Shown: positions 1 through 8,865 of the stretch, piece by piece
Layout: every line of letters starts with the position of its first letter
How positions within the stretch are numbered: the stretch's first letter is position 1
From: Janthinobacterium sp. BJB426
GTDB lineage: Bacteria > Pseudomonadota > Gammaproteobacteria > Burkholderiales > Burkholderiaceae_D
DNA length: 64,000 nucleotides
NCBI RefSeq assembly: GCF_002735705.1
Contig: NZ_PDZL01000007.1
Coordinates: 186,001-250,000, forward strand
Direction: 5' to 3'
Made by a program: the position numbers and the translations under genes
Notes under the pieces: model-generated
The model's input: only the letters and a program-made list of their open reading frames with translations
The model's database searches: none
What the model was told of the DNA's origin: nothing

Positions 1-195
1 TCGAATTTTCCTGGAGTACGTATCGTTGCATTGATGAAATATGTGATTTTTTTAATACAATATTCAGCATTGCATGGCCGCCCGCTGTAACGTACTATCA
101 TTCTCATCGACTACCGATGGTAGTCGTGCAGCCCGCTGCCAGCCATGTTGCTGGCCGTGTAGCGGTTTGATGTCCGTTCTGCTTGTCCACCTGTC
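1..195. other. upstream non-coding region of the diguanylate cyclase
   Basis: No convincing coding sequence is seen. The first 70 bases are AT-richer than the rest of the window and are the likely place for the promoter of the following gene, but no clear -35/-10 pair could be fixed. No Shine-Dalgarno sequence precedes the chosen ATG at 196. Confidence 0.5.
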
Positions 196-3100
196 ATGCC
201 TACACGTGCGTCTTCGTCGTGGTTTGCCTGGCCAGTATCGCACTGGGTGGGACCGCGCGCGTTGGCCGCGCTGGTGCTGGCGCTGTGCCTGGGATTGACG
301 TACGGCGCCTGGCGCAATGCCGACGATGCCAGCGAGCAGCAGGTGCAGGCCGATTTCGATTTCCGCGTGCGCGAACTGGTGGGCAACATCGTCGGCCGCA
401 TGCAGACCTATATCCAGGTGCTGCACGGGGTGCAGGGACTGTATGCCAGTTCGCAGGAAGTCACGCGCCGCGAATTCCATGCCTACCTGGCGGTGCAGCA
501 GGTGGACCGCCACTTTCCCGGCATCCATGGCATCGGCTACCTGCCGCTGTTGTCCGGCGGCGCCCTGGCGCGGCACGAGGCCGGCGTGCGCGCGGACGGC
601 TATCCCGGCTATGCCGTGCGTCCGCACGGCCAGCGTGCCTGGCATGCGCCGATCACCTATCTGGAACCTTTGAGCGAGAGCAACCTGCTGGCCTTCGGCT
701 ACGACATCGGCTCCGAACCCGTGCGCCGCGCCGCGCTCGAACAGGCGCGCGACACGGGGCAAGCCGCCATGACGGGCAAGATCCACCTGGTGCAGGATGG
801 CGGCAGCGCCCAGGCGCATGGCTTCCTCGTCGTGCTGCCCGTGTATGACAATGGCTTGCCGCATGCCAGCGTGGAGCAGCGCCGCGCCGCCTTGCGCGCC
901 TGGGTGTTTGCGCCATTTCGCATGGGCGACCTGATGGCGGGCGTGGGCGGCGAGAGCGCGCGCCAGCTGGACCTGGAAATCTATGACGGCGCGCAACTGG
1001 CCGAGGCGGCCCTGATGTATGACAGCTTGCCGGGCGCCTTGTCGTCTGCCGCCTCGGACAGCCTGGTTTCGCAGCAAGCGATCAGCATCGCCGGCCATGC
1101 CTGGACCTTGCGCGTGCGCGCCATGCCGGGCTTTGATGGCGAACTGCTGGCGCGGCCCCGCCTGGTGGCCTTGACCGGCGTGCTGGCCAGTATCGTGCTG
1201 GCGCTGGCCGCCTGGCTGCTGGCGGCGGGCCGCGCCCGCGCCCAGGCGGCGCTGGCGCGTTCGAGCGAGCTGACCGGCCAGCTGGAGCAGGGGCAGGCGA
1301 GCGTGCTGGCGATGGCCGAGGCGGCGCAGCGCAGCCAGGCCATGCTGCGCAGCATCCTCGATTCGACCATCGACGGCATTCTGGTCGACAATACCGAGGG
1401 ACGCATCTTCACGTCGAACCGGCGTTTTCGCGACTTGTGGCAAGTGCCCGACGCGCTCGACTGGCAAGCCGATGGCGCGGCGCTGGTACGCCATGTGGAA
1501 AGCCAGCTGGAGCAGGCGGCGCCTTTCCTCGGAGCACGCGTCCATGCGCCGCATGGCCACCGCGAACGGCGCGACGTGCTGCACCTGCGCGATGGACGGG
1601 TGGTCGAGCAATATGTGCGCAGCATGCAACTGGGCAATGAGCAGGCGCGTTTGTGGACCTTCCGCGATATCAGCGAGCGCAGCCAGATGGAGCGGCGCGA
1701 ACATACGCGGCGGCAAGTGCTGGAAATGCTGGCCACGGGCGCGCCGCTGGAACGGGTGCTGGAAAGCGTGGTGCTGAGCGTGCAAGCCGACCATCCCGCC
1801 ATGCTGTGCAGCATCTTGCTGCTCGATGAAAGCCGCCACCGCCTGGTGCTGGGAGCGGCGCCGGGCTTGCCCGCGTTTTTCAACCTGTCCAGCCATGGCC
1901 ATGACCTCGACACCCTGCAGGGCGTGCATGGCATCGCCGCGCAAGCCGTGCGCGATGGTCAGCGCGTGATCGTCGGTGACTTGCATGCGGATGCGCAGGA
2001 GACGATGGAACTGGCGTGGCAGGCCCAGCTGCAATCGTGCTGGGCCGAGCCCGTGCGTGGCGGCTCGGGCAAGCTGCTAGGCGTGCTGATGGCGTATCAC
2101 CGCCATCCGACCTTGCCGGGCGCGGCCCATCTGGCGCGGCTGAGCGAGGCGGCGCACCTGGCCGGCATGGCCATCGAACAGGCGCAGGTGGCGCTGGCCC
2201 TGCGCGCGGGCGAAGCGCGTTTCCGCAGTCTGTACGACCATGCGCCCGTGGCCCTGTGGGAACAGGACTGGTCGGCCGTGCGCGCCGCGCTCGATGCTCT
2301 CGAGCTAGCCGGCGTGCACGACCTGGGCGCCCACTTCCAGGCCAATCCGGATGCGCTGCGGCAACTGGCGGGGCTGGTGCGCATCATCGATGCGAACGGC
2401 GCCGCGCTGGCGCAGGTGCGCGCCAACGAGGATGACCAGCGCCGCGGCGCGCTGGGCCTGGCGCAGAATTTCGACGACAGCGCCTTGCCGCGCTTTGGCG
2501 ATGCGCTGCTGGCGCTGGCTGGCGGCGCCCACCTGTTCGAGTGCGAAAGCAGCTTCGTGCGTCTCGATGGCGCGGCGCGGCAAAATGAATTGAGCTTGCT
2601 GGTGATGCCCGGCCATGCGGACAGCCTCGATTTCGTCATGGTGTCCTCGCTCGATATCACCGAGCGTAAACGCATGAACGCGGAACTGTTGCAACTGGCC
2701 ACTACGGATTTTTTAACCGGTTTGCCGAACCGGCGCCACTTCATGGCGTCGCTGGAAAACGAGCACGCCCGCTTGCAGCGCGAACTGGCCAGCTGCGCCA
2801 GCGTGCTGATGCTCGACATCGATCACTTCAAGCGCGTCAACGACGAGTATGGCCATGCCGTGGGCGATACGGTGCTGCGCCACCTGGGCGCGCTGATGTG
2901 CCAGGCGCTGCGCAAGGTCGACGTGCCGGGCCGCGTGGGTGGCGAGGAATTCGCCATCTTGCTGCCCGGCACGGATTTGAGCGCCGCCGCCGTGTTTGCC
3001 GAACGGTTGCGCCGGCGCGTGGCGGAAAGTTCGCTGACCATCGATGGTGGCATTGTGATCAGCATCACGGTGAGCATCGGCATGGCCGCCATGGCCGGTA

Positions 3101-3234
3101 CCGATGCTGATTGCGAAGCCGTGCTGGCGCGTGCCGACGAGGCGCTGTATCGGGCCAAGCGTGGCGGGCGCAACCGCATCGAACAGAATGACGGCGGCAG
3201 CGACGGCGTGCTCAGCAAGTTCATGGCGCAGTGA
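196..3234 (+). CDS. membrane diguanylate cyclase with CHASE, PAS, GAF and GGDEF domains
   Basis: This 1012-residue protein is a predicted transmembrane receptor that makes the second messenger c-di-GMP from two GTP. A membrane segment at about residues 20-41 is followed by a periplasmic CHASE-type sensor (about 60-300), a second membrane segment (about 317-341), a PAS domain (about 385-490), a GAF domain (about 505-665), a second PAS-like region (about 670-825) and a C-terminal GGDEF domain. The active-site signature is GGEEF at residues 915-919, and an RKVD inhibitory I-site sits five residues before it, so the enzyme should be active and product-inhibited. The ligand is unknown; CHASE domains generally bind small extracellular molecules. 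The ATG is the leftmost giving a sensible membrane N-terminus, but it lacks a clear ribosome binding site. The stop directly abuts the stop of the convergent neighbour. Confidence 0.9.
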   Translation: MPTRASSSWFAWPVSHWVGPRALAALVLALCLGLTYGAWRNADDASEQQVQADFDFRVRELVGNIVGRMQTYIQVLHGVQGLYASSQEVTRREFHAYLAVQQVDRHFPGIHGIGYLPLLSGGALARHEAGVRADGYPGYAVRPHGQRAWHAPITYLEPLSESNLLAFGYDIGSEPVRRAALEQARDTGQAAMTGKIHLVQDGGSAQAHGFLVVLPVYDNGLPHASVEQRRAALRAWVFAPFRMGDLMAGVGGESARQLDLEIYDGAQLAEAALMYDSLPGALSSAASDSLVSQQAISIAGHAWTLRVRAMPGFDGELLARPRLVALTGVLASIVLALAAWLLAAGRARAQAALARSSELTGQLEQGQASVLAMAEAAQRSQAMLRSILDSTIDGILVDNTEGRIFTSNRRFRDLWQVPDALDWQADGAALVRHVESQLEQAAPFLGARVHAPHGHRERRDVLHLRDGRVVEQYVRSMQLGNEQARLWTFRDISERSQMERREHTRRQVLEMLATGAPLERVLESVVLSVQADHPAMLCSILLLDESRHRLVLGAAPGLPAFFNLSSHGHDLDTLQGVHGIAAQAVRDGQRVIVGDLHADAQETMELAWQAQLQSCWAEPVRGGSGKLLGVLMAYHRHPTLPGAAHLARLSEAAHLAGMAIEQAQVALALRAGEARFRSLYDHAPVALWEQDWSAVRAALDALELAGVHDLGAHFQANPDALRQLAGLVRIIDANGAALAQVRANEDDQRRGALGLAQNFDDSALPRFGDALLALAGGAHLFECESSFVRLDGAARQNELSLLVMPGHADSLDFVMVSSLDITERKRMNAELLQLATTDFLTGLPNRRHFMASLENEHARLQRELASCASVLMLDIDHFKRVNDEYGHAVGDTVLRHLGALMCQALRKVDVPGRVGGEEFAILLPGTDLSAAAVFAERLRRRVAESSLTIDGGIVISITVSIGMAAMAGTDADCEAVLARADEALYRAKRGGRNRIEQNDGGSDGVLSKFMAQ

Positions 3235-3609
3235 TTACAGGCTGTGCTGACGCGCTTGCGCCTGCTTGCGGTTGCGGCTGACGATCAGCCAGACGATGGC
3301 GACGGGAATCAGCAACGGCAGCAGCACGGGCGTGCTCAAGGCCAGCGCCAGCACCACGCACAGGGCCACGACGGCGATCAGCACCACGCCGACTCCCGCC
3401 AGGACCACGCCCGTGATGATGGCGGCGCACACCACCGCAATGGCGGCGATCAGCAAGCCACCGCCGGCAAACACCAGGCCGAACAGCCACTCCAGCGGCC
3501 CGTCGACATCGTCGCCGTGGAACTGCATGTGCATGTCGCTGCCGCTGATCTTGTCGAGGAACAGGCAGGCAAGCATGACGATGAGGACGAAGGTGAGCAA
3601 TTTTTTCAT
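3235..3609 (-). CDS. small hydrophobic membrane protein, function unknown
   Basis: The 124-residue product has a signal-like N-terminal hydrophobic segment (starts MKKLLTFVLIVML), a short polar stretch rich in His, Asp and Met (about 20-35), then a very long hydrophobic region of Gly/Ala/Val/Ile (about 38-108) that could form two or three membrane helices, and a basic tail. The start at 3609 was chosen over a longer in-frame extension because it gives a clean membrane N-terminus and is preceded by a weak AGG-type ribosome binding site. The gene is convergent with the diguanylate cyclase and the two stop codons are directly adjacent. I do not recognise a family; an inner membrane location is inferred from composition only. 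Confidence 0.7.
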   Translation of the reverse strand: MKKLLTFVLIVMLACLFLDKISGSDMHMQFHGDDVDGPLEWLFGLVFAGGGLLIAAIAVVCAAIITGVVLAGVGVVLIAVVALCVVLALALSTPVLLPLLIPVAIVWLIVSRNRKQAQARQHSL

Positions 3610-3763
3610 GGTAAGCCTCAGTGTGTGGGTGATGGGGTGTTGCATGGTCACACTGTAGGGGCGCGCCCGGCTGGCCGCCAGTGGCGTGCGACAGGCCGTC
3701 ATTTTCACGGTATGGAAGGCGCTGGGGACAGAAAAACGCTGATCTGGAACAAGATTTCTTTTC

Positions 3764-3791
3764 TTGTAATGTGCGCAAGCCGTCCTATACT
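3764..3791 (+). promoter_or_regulatory. putative sigma70 promoter of the small proline-rich gene
   Basis: TTGTAA at 3764-3769 and TATACT at 3786-3791 are separated by 16 bases, a plausible housekeeping promoter 29 bases before the ORF at 3821. Inferred by eye only. Confidence 0.4.
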
Positions 3792-3820
3792 GAACACCTC
3801 AGTCTCGCAAGGAGGGCAAC

Positions 3821-4057
3821 ATGCTTTTGTTTGCAGATACCGGGGATCAATCGCTATCCCTTTCCCACCATCGAAGCACGCGCCAGCGTAGCGCCAGGCA
3901 GTCCTGCGCCGAGCCCGTCGGCGCGCCATCGGCGATACCGCCGATCATCATCAACCCCTTCAATTACCATGCGCCGCTGCCGGCCATCGACCCGCGCTGG
4001 GTGCCGCCCGGTCCACCGCTGACCTGGCCCAACCGGCCTGCCATGTCCATGTGCTGA
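3821..4057 (+). CDS. small proline-rich protein, uncharacterised
   Basis: A 78-codon reading frame that I do not recognise. Support for translation is contextual: a near-perfect Shine-Dalgarno AAGGAGG lies 6 bases before the ATG, a plausible promoter lies just upstream, and a strong hairpin terminator follows the stop by about 36 bases. The N-terminal half is polar and Ser/Arg rich; the C-terminal half is Pro rich with Trp and aromatic residues (segments PIIINPFNYHAPLP and PPGPPLTWPNRP). There is no signal peptide or membrane segment. Two Cys residues are present (about residue 29 and the C-terminal residue). It could be a genuine small protein or a leader peptide; homologues in related genomes would decide. 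Confidence 0.45.
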   Translation: MLLFADTGDQSLSLSHHRSTRQRSARQSCAEPVGAPSAIPPIIINPFNYHAPLPAIDPRWVPPGPPLTWPNRPAMSMC

Positions 4058-4093
4058 TGCGTGGTCGTTGCAAGACATGCCTCGCCTGGTAGT

Positions 4094-4122
4094 GACAAAA
4101 GCCCGCAGTGCGGGCTTTTGTC
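4094..4122. terminator. bidirectional hairpin terminator
   Basis: An almost perfect palindrome with arms GACAAAAGCCCGC and its complement around a 3-base loop. The A-run on one side and T-run on the other make it usable from both strands, ending the small proline-rich gene (plus) and the PEP-CTERM gene (minus). Confidence 0.8.
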
Positions 4123-4137
4123 GGTGCATGCCTGGAA

Positions 4138-4776
4138 TCAGGATGGTTTGCGGCGCAGCATGAAGCCCAGCAAGCCCAGGCCGGCCAGCAACATGGCATA
4201 GGTTTCCGGTTCGGGCACGGCGGCGATGAAGGCGTGGTTATCGCTTTCAAATGCATCCTGGCCTGTCGAGTGGAAGGCGATCGTGGTAAATGTTGCCCCT
4301 TCGCCCGCCCACGCGTTCACATACAGGCCCACCGATTGATCACCATTGGCGCTGACACTGCCCAAGGTGGCGATTTGCGATCCCGTCAAGGTGACCGTGC
4401 TTTGATCTCCCATGGTGAAGACGACGCTGTTATACGCGTCTGGCGAACCCATGTAGAAACCAAAATAGCTCAATCCGCCACCGAAGGTAGCGACGCCAGG
4501 GGTGATCTGGCCATTCGTCACGCCGACGGAATAGAAGGCCGTCAGATCGTTCGGTGGCTGCGCGGCATAGCTTGGGTGATCGCTGGTAAAGACGTTACCC
4601 GTGTAATTGCCGGGTACGAGGCCATCATTGAAATCGATGGTGGTGGCGCCCGCGACCGACGTGACCAGCCCCTCGCCTGCCAGTACCGTACCGCCGGTAG
4701 TGAAGGTGGGAATTGCGCTGGCGCTGCCTGCGGCGACGGCGAGCGTGGCGCAGGCCAGAGTGGACAGGATTTTCAT
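4138..4776 (-). CDS. PEP-CTERM sorting domain-containing exported protein
   Basis: A 212-residue exported protein with a signal peptide (MKILSTLACATLAVAAGSASA), a Gly/Thr/Ser-rich beta-type body and a C-terminal PEP-CTERM signal: VPEPETYAMLLAGLGLLGF followed by a basic LRRK tail. Proteins with this tail are handled by an exosortase (EpsH/XrtA family) and usually end up at the cell surface or in the exopolysaccharide matrix. The start at 4776 was chosen because it begins the signal peptide and follows a GAGGGAA ribosome binding site; the longer frame is not credible. No exosortase is in the window. The upstream 150 bases are strongly AT rich. The body has no domain I can name. Confidence 0.85.
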   Translation of the reverse strand: MKILSTLACATLAVAAGSASAIPTFTTGGTVLAGEGLVTSVAGATTIDFNDGLVPGNYTGNVFTSDHPSYAAQPPNDLTAFYSVGVTNGQITPGVATFGGGLSYFGFYMGSPDAYNSVVFTMGDQSTVTLTGSQIATLGSVSANGDQSVGLYVNAWAGEGATFTTIAFHSTGQDAFESDNHAFIAAVPEPETYAMLLAGLGLLGFMLRRKPS

Positions 4777-5140
4777 GTTGATTCCCTCGAATGTATTGGT
4801 GTACACAGCTATTTTTATCAGGAACGACGAAAGTGCCCGGCGTGGCGAGGCAGTGCGGCGCGCGGGGACGAGGGGCGTCGCAGGAGAAAAGAGTTTCTGG
4901 AGGCCAAGCATTACTACATGCAATATTTAAATACAAAAAACACAATTCAGATTGCAAAATAATAATAGGTTTACTTGAGAAATATCAAAGCGCGATTGCT
5001 AGAGTAAAGCTACTACATTGATAGCTTGTCTTCTTGCCGGGATCGACTATGGTGGGCCGCGCCTTACCTTGCGGCAAGGCGGCACGGGCGGGCGTTTTCG
5101 ACTATCATGCTAGCCCCGACCTTCCATCACGAGCACCGCC
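4777..5140. other. AT-rich divergent intergenic region
   Basis: This 364-base gap lies between the minus-strand PEP-CTERM gene and the plus-strand hypothetical at 5141. Bases about 4920-5010 are markedly AT rich and are the likely promoter zone of the PEP-CTERM gene. No ORF with a believable start, no repeat and no clear operator are seen. Confidence 0.5.
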
Positions 5141-5650
5141 ATGAGTACCGATATCCCCGACTTTTCCGACGAAGCAGCCGAGCAGGACAACGACGCCCCG
5201 ATCCAGGAGCCGCGCCTGTGGGTAGGCAATGGCTGGACGGCGCGCGTGATCAAGAACGAGGAAGATGAAGGCTGGGCCGTGGCCATGATCAAGGATGGCG
5301 AACCGGAGCCGGCCCTCGTGGGTCCGTGGACCATGGGCCGCGACAAGAAAAACCCGAAGCCGCTCGACGTCAACGCGTTCAATACCTTGGTCAAGACGGC
5401 GTCGGAAGTGCTGCGTCGCCATGAGCAGCAGCTGCATGCGCAATTGCACAAGAACCTGTTTGTCGCCACGGACGAGGGGCAAGTCAAGGTGATGTTCGAC
5501 ATCGTCCCCGACGAAGACCACCCGTATGCGGAACTGAGTGCCTACGACGCCGACGGCGAACAGATCGCCAAGGTGCGTACCTCGGCCGCGTTCAAGTTCA
5601 ACGCCACGTCCGCAGCGAACTGGATCGAGGGCGGCTACCGCCGCCCGTAG
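5141..5650 (+). CDS. conserved hypothetical cytoplasmic protein
   Basis: The 169-residue product is soluble, acidic at the N-terminus (residues about 1-22 rich in Asp/Glu) and has no signal peptide or membrane helix. The middle holds a WVGNGWTARV segment followed by an Asp/Glu/Lys-rich region and an amphipathic helix rich in His and Gln (about 85-105). I do not recognise a domain; it reads like a single-copy protein conserved in Oxalobacteraceae. It converges on czcA with only 13 bases between stop codons and does not belong to the czc operon. The ribosome binding site is weak (ACGAGC). Confidence 0.7.
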   Translation: MSTDIPDFSDEAAEQDNDAPIQEPRLWVGNGWTARVIKNEEDEGWAVAMIKDGEPEPALVGPWTMGRDKKNPKPLDVNAFNTLVKTASEVLRRHEQQLHAQLHKNLFVATDEGQVKVMFDIVPDEDHPYAELSAYDADGEQIAKVRTSAAFKFNATSAANWIEGGYRRP

Positions 5651-5663
5651 TCCGGCACCGCCG

Positions 5664-8600
5664 CTACATCTGCACCGCTGCGCCTTCGCGTGAGGCGGAC
5701 ATTTCCACCTCCTCTTGCCGGCGGTACGCCAGCCGGTACAGCAGCGGCAGCACCAGCAAGGTCAATGCCGTCGACGACAAAATGCCGCCGATCACCACGG
5801 TGGCCAGCGGGCGCTGTACTTCGGCGCCCGTGCCCGTGGCAATGGCCATCGGCACGAAACCCAGCGAGGCCACCAGCGCCGTCATCAGCACGGGCCGCAA
5901 GCGCGTGATCGCCCCTTCCCGTATCGCCTCCTGCAAGGGCATGCCCTGTTCGCGCAGCTGGCGGATGTAGGCGATCATCACCAGGCCGTTCAGCACGGCC
6001 ACGCCGGACAGGGCGATGAAGCCGACCGCGGCCGAGATCGACATGGGGATATCGCGCAGCCACAGGGCGACGATGCCGCCCGTCAAGGCGAACGGGATGC
6101 CGCTGAACACGAGCAAGCCATCCTTCACGTTGCCGAACATGGCAAACAGCAAGACGAAGACGAGGGCCAGCGCCACGGGCACCACCAGCTGCAGGCGTTT
6201 CGTGGCCGACTGCAACTGTTCGAACTGGCCGCCCCAGCTGGTCCAGTAGCCGGCCGGGATGGCCACCTGCGATTGCAGCTGTTGCGTGGCGTCGGCCACA
6301 AACGAGCCGATATCGCGTCCGCGCACGTTGGCGCTGATGACGATGCGGCGCTTGCCGTCTTCGCGGCTGATCTGGTTCGGCCCCGGCGCCACTTGCAGGC
6401 TGGCCACTTCACCGAGCGGGATGAAGCGGGCACGGCCTTCCGTCGCCGCGCCCAGGGGCAGGGCGATGGGCAGGCGCTTTAATTGCTCCAGGTCGCTGCG
6501 CAGGCTGTCGGGCAGCCGCACGACGATGTCGAAGCGGCGGTCGCCCTGGAACAGGGTGCCTGCCTCTTGCCCGCCGATGGCCGTGGCAATCGCCGCTTGC
6601 ACGTCGGCAATGTTGAGACCGTATCTCGCCGTCTGCTCGCGGTCGATCTGCACCGTCAGCATGGGCAGCCCCGTCGTCTGCTCGACTTTCACCTCTGTTG
6701 CGCCAGGAATCTTGCCCAGCACACCGGCGATCTTCGCCGCCGTCCCGTCGAGCACGGCCATGTCGTCGCCGAACAGTTTCACTGCCACGTCGCTGCGCAC
6801 GCCGGAAATCAGTTCATTGAAGCGCAGCTGGATCGGCTGCGAAAACTCGTAGTTATTGCCAGGCAAGCTGGTGGCCGTCGCTTCGATTTCCGCCAGCAAT
6901 TGCTCGCGCGATTTTCCCGGTTCCGGCCACTGATCGCGGGGCTTGAGCATGATGTAGCCGTCGGAAATATTCGGCGGCATGGGGTCCGAGGCGATCTCGG
7001 CCGTTCCCGTGCGGGCGAAGACGCGCGCGATTTCCTTGTGGTTTGCCATCAGCTTGCTTTCCAACTGTTGCTGCATGGCCAGCGATTGGCTCAGGCTGGT
7101 GCCGGGGATGCGCAGGGCCTGGATGGCGATGTCGCCCTCGTTCAGGCTGGGCACGAACTCGCTGCCCATGCGCGTGGCTAGCAAGCCCGACAGCACGACG
7201 GCCACCGCCGCGCCCGTCAGCACGACGGGCGTGTTGCGCATCACCTTGTCCAGCAGCGGCGCATACCAGCGCTTGGCGGCGCGCATGATGGCGTTTTCCT
7301 TCTCCGCCACCTTGTCGCCGATAAACAGCGCCACGGCGGCGGGGATGAAGGTGATCGACAGCAGCATGGCGCCCAGCAGGGCGATGACGACCGTCAGGGC
7401 CATCGGCGTAAACATGCGGCCTTCCACGCCCGTCAGCGCAAAGATGGGCAGGTACACGACCATGATGATCAGCTGACCATACAGCAAGGGGCGGCGCGCC
7501 TCTTGCGATGCCGCAAACACTTCGTGAAAACGTTCCTGCAAGGTCAAGGGCCGTCCCAGTTTTTGCTGGGCATGGGCCAGGCGGCGCACGCAGTTTTCCA
7601 CGATCACCACGGCGCCATCGATGATGATGCCGAAATCGAGCGCCCCAAGACTCATCAGATTGGCGCTCACATGGTATTGCACCATGCCCGTAAACGTGAA
7701 CAGCATGGCCAGCGGAATCACCATGGCCGTGATGACGGCCGCGCGGATATTGCCGAGGAACAGGAACAGGATGGCGATCACCAATACGGCGCCTTCGAGC
7801 AGGTTTTTCTTCACCGTATTGATCGCCTTGTCGACCAATACCGTGCGGTCATACACGGTGACGGCGTGCACGCCTTTCGGCAGGCTGCGGTTGATTTCCA
7901 CCATCTTTTTGTCGACGGCTTGCGAGACGGCGCGGCTGTTCTGTCCGATCAGCATGAAGACGGTGCCGAGCACCACTTCGCGGCCGTTTTCCGTGGCCGC
8001 GCCCGTGCGCAATTCGCGCCCCAGCACCACGTCGGCCACGTCGCGGATGCGGATGGCCACGCCCTGCACATTGGCGACGACGATGTTGGCGATGTCGCTC
8101 TTTGAGGCCACCTGGCCCGGCGCGCGTATCAGCAATTGCTCGCCCTGCCGTTCGATGTAGCCGGCGCCCACGTTGCTGTTGTTGCGCTCGAGCGCCGTCA
8201 CCACGTCTTGCAGGCTGATGCCGTAGGCGGCCAGTTTTTCCGGGTAGGGCGCCACCTGGTATTGCTTGGCGTAGCCGCCGATGGCATTGATTTCCGTCAC
8301 GCCCGTGACATTGCGCAACTGCGGCTTGATGATCCAGTCCTGGATTTCGCGCAAGTCCGTCGGCGTGTACGGCGTGCCGTCCGGCTTTTTCGCGCCCGCC
8401 TGCGTTTCCACCGTCCACAGGTAGATTTCGCCGAGGCCCGTGGAGACGGGCCCCATCTTCGGCGTGATGCCGGCCGGCAGACTTTCCCTTGCTTCCTGCA
8501 AGCGCTCGTTGATCATCTGGCGCGCAAAATAGATGTCCGTGCCATCCTTGAAAATCACGGTCACTTGCGACAGGCCGTAGCGCGACAGCGAGCGCGTCTG

Positions 8601-8840
8601 CTCCAGGTTGGGCAAGCCGGCCATGGCCGTCTCGATGGGGAAAGTGACCCTCTGCTCGGTTTCCAGCGGCGAATAGCCGGCGGACTGGGTATTGATTTGC
8701 ACCTGCACATTGGTGATGTCGGGCACGGCGTCGATGGGCAGCTTTTGATAGCTGTAGATGCCCAGGCCAGCCATGGCGGCCACGGCCAGCATCACCAGCC
8801 AGCGCTGGTCGATGGCGAAGCGGATCAAGCGTTCAAACAT
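5664..8840 (-). CDS. czcA: CzcA-type heavy-metal efflux RND pump
   Basis: The 1058-residue inner membrane proton/metal antiporter is the pump subunit of a tripartite exporter of divalent cations (Co, Zn, Cd class). Two large periplasmic loops separate 12 membrane helices. The helix-4 motif LDFGIIIDGAVVIVEN places Asp402, Asp408 and Glu415 at exactly the positions of the residues described as needed for proton-coupled transport in Cupriavidus CzcA, which argues against the monovalent Cu/Ag (CusA) subfamily. The start follows an AAAGGA ribosome binding site. It is the last gene of czcI-czcC-czcB-czcA, 25 bases after czcB. No sensor/regulator pair (CzcRS-like) is adjacent. The exact metal range cannot be read from sequence. 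Confidence 0.93.
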   Translation of the reverse strand: MFERLIRFAIDQRWLVMLAVAAMAGLGIYSYQKLPIDAVPDITNVQVQINTQSAGYSPLETEQRVTFPIETAMAGLPNLEQTRSLSRYGLSQVTVIFKDGTDIYFARQMINERLQEARESLPAGITPKMGPVSTGLGEIYLWTVETQAGAKKPDGTPYTPTDLREIQDWIIKPQLRNVTGVTEINAIGGYAKQYQVAPYPEKLAAYGISLQDVVTALERNNSNVGAGYIERQGEQLLIRAPGQVASKSDIANIVVANVQGVAIRIRDVADVVLGRELRTGAATENGREVVLGTVFMLIGQNSRAVSQAVDKKMVEINRSLPKGVHAVTVYDRTVLVDKAINTVKKNLLEGAVLVIAILFLFLGNIRAAVITAMVIPLAMLFTFTGMVQYHVSANLMSLGALDFGIIIDGAVVIVENCVRRLAHAQQKLGRPLTLQERFHEVFAASQEARRPLLYGQLIIMVVYLPIFALTGVEGRMFTPMALTVVIALLGAMLLSITFIPAAVALFIGDKVAEKENAIMRAAKRWYAPLLDKVMRNTPVVLTGAAVAVVLSGLLATRMGSEFVPSLNEGDIAIQALRIPGTSLSQSLAMQQQLESKLMANHKEIARVFARTGTAEIASDPMPPNISDGYIMLKPRDQWPEPGKSREQLLAEIEATATSLPGNNYEFSQPIQLRFNELISGVRSDVAVKLFGDDMAVLDGTAAKIAGVLGKIPGATEVKVEQTTGLPMLTVQIDREQTARYGLNIADVQAAIATAIGGQEAGTLFQGDRRFDIVVRLPDSLRSDLEQLKRLPIALPLGAATEGRARFIPLGEVASLQVAPGPNQISREDGKRRIVISANVRGRDIGSFVADATQQLQSQVAIPAGYWTSWGGQFEQLQSATKRLQLVVPVALALVFVLLFAMFGNVKDGLLVFSGIPFALTGGIVALWLRDIPMSISAAVGFIALSGVAVLNGLVMIAYIRQLREQGMPLQEAIREGAITRLRPVLMTALVASLGFVPMAIATGTGAEVQRPLATVVIGGILSSTALTLLVLPLLYRLAYRRQEEVEMSASREGAAVQM

Positions 8841-8865
8841 GATGGTTTCCTTTAGTTTGACGTGA

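Noticed and set aside
64-2034. Antisense frame of 656 codons opposite the diguanylate cyclase
   Set aside because: Composition is His/Gln/Ala/Arg rich as in other shadows, with no recognisable domain, while the plus strand has clear CHASE, PAS and GAF motifs.
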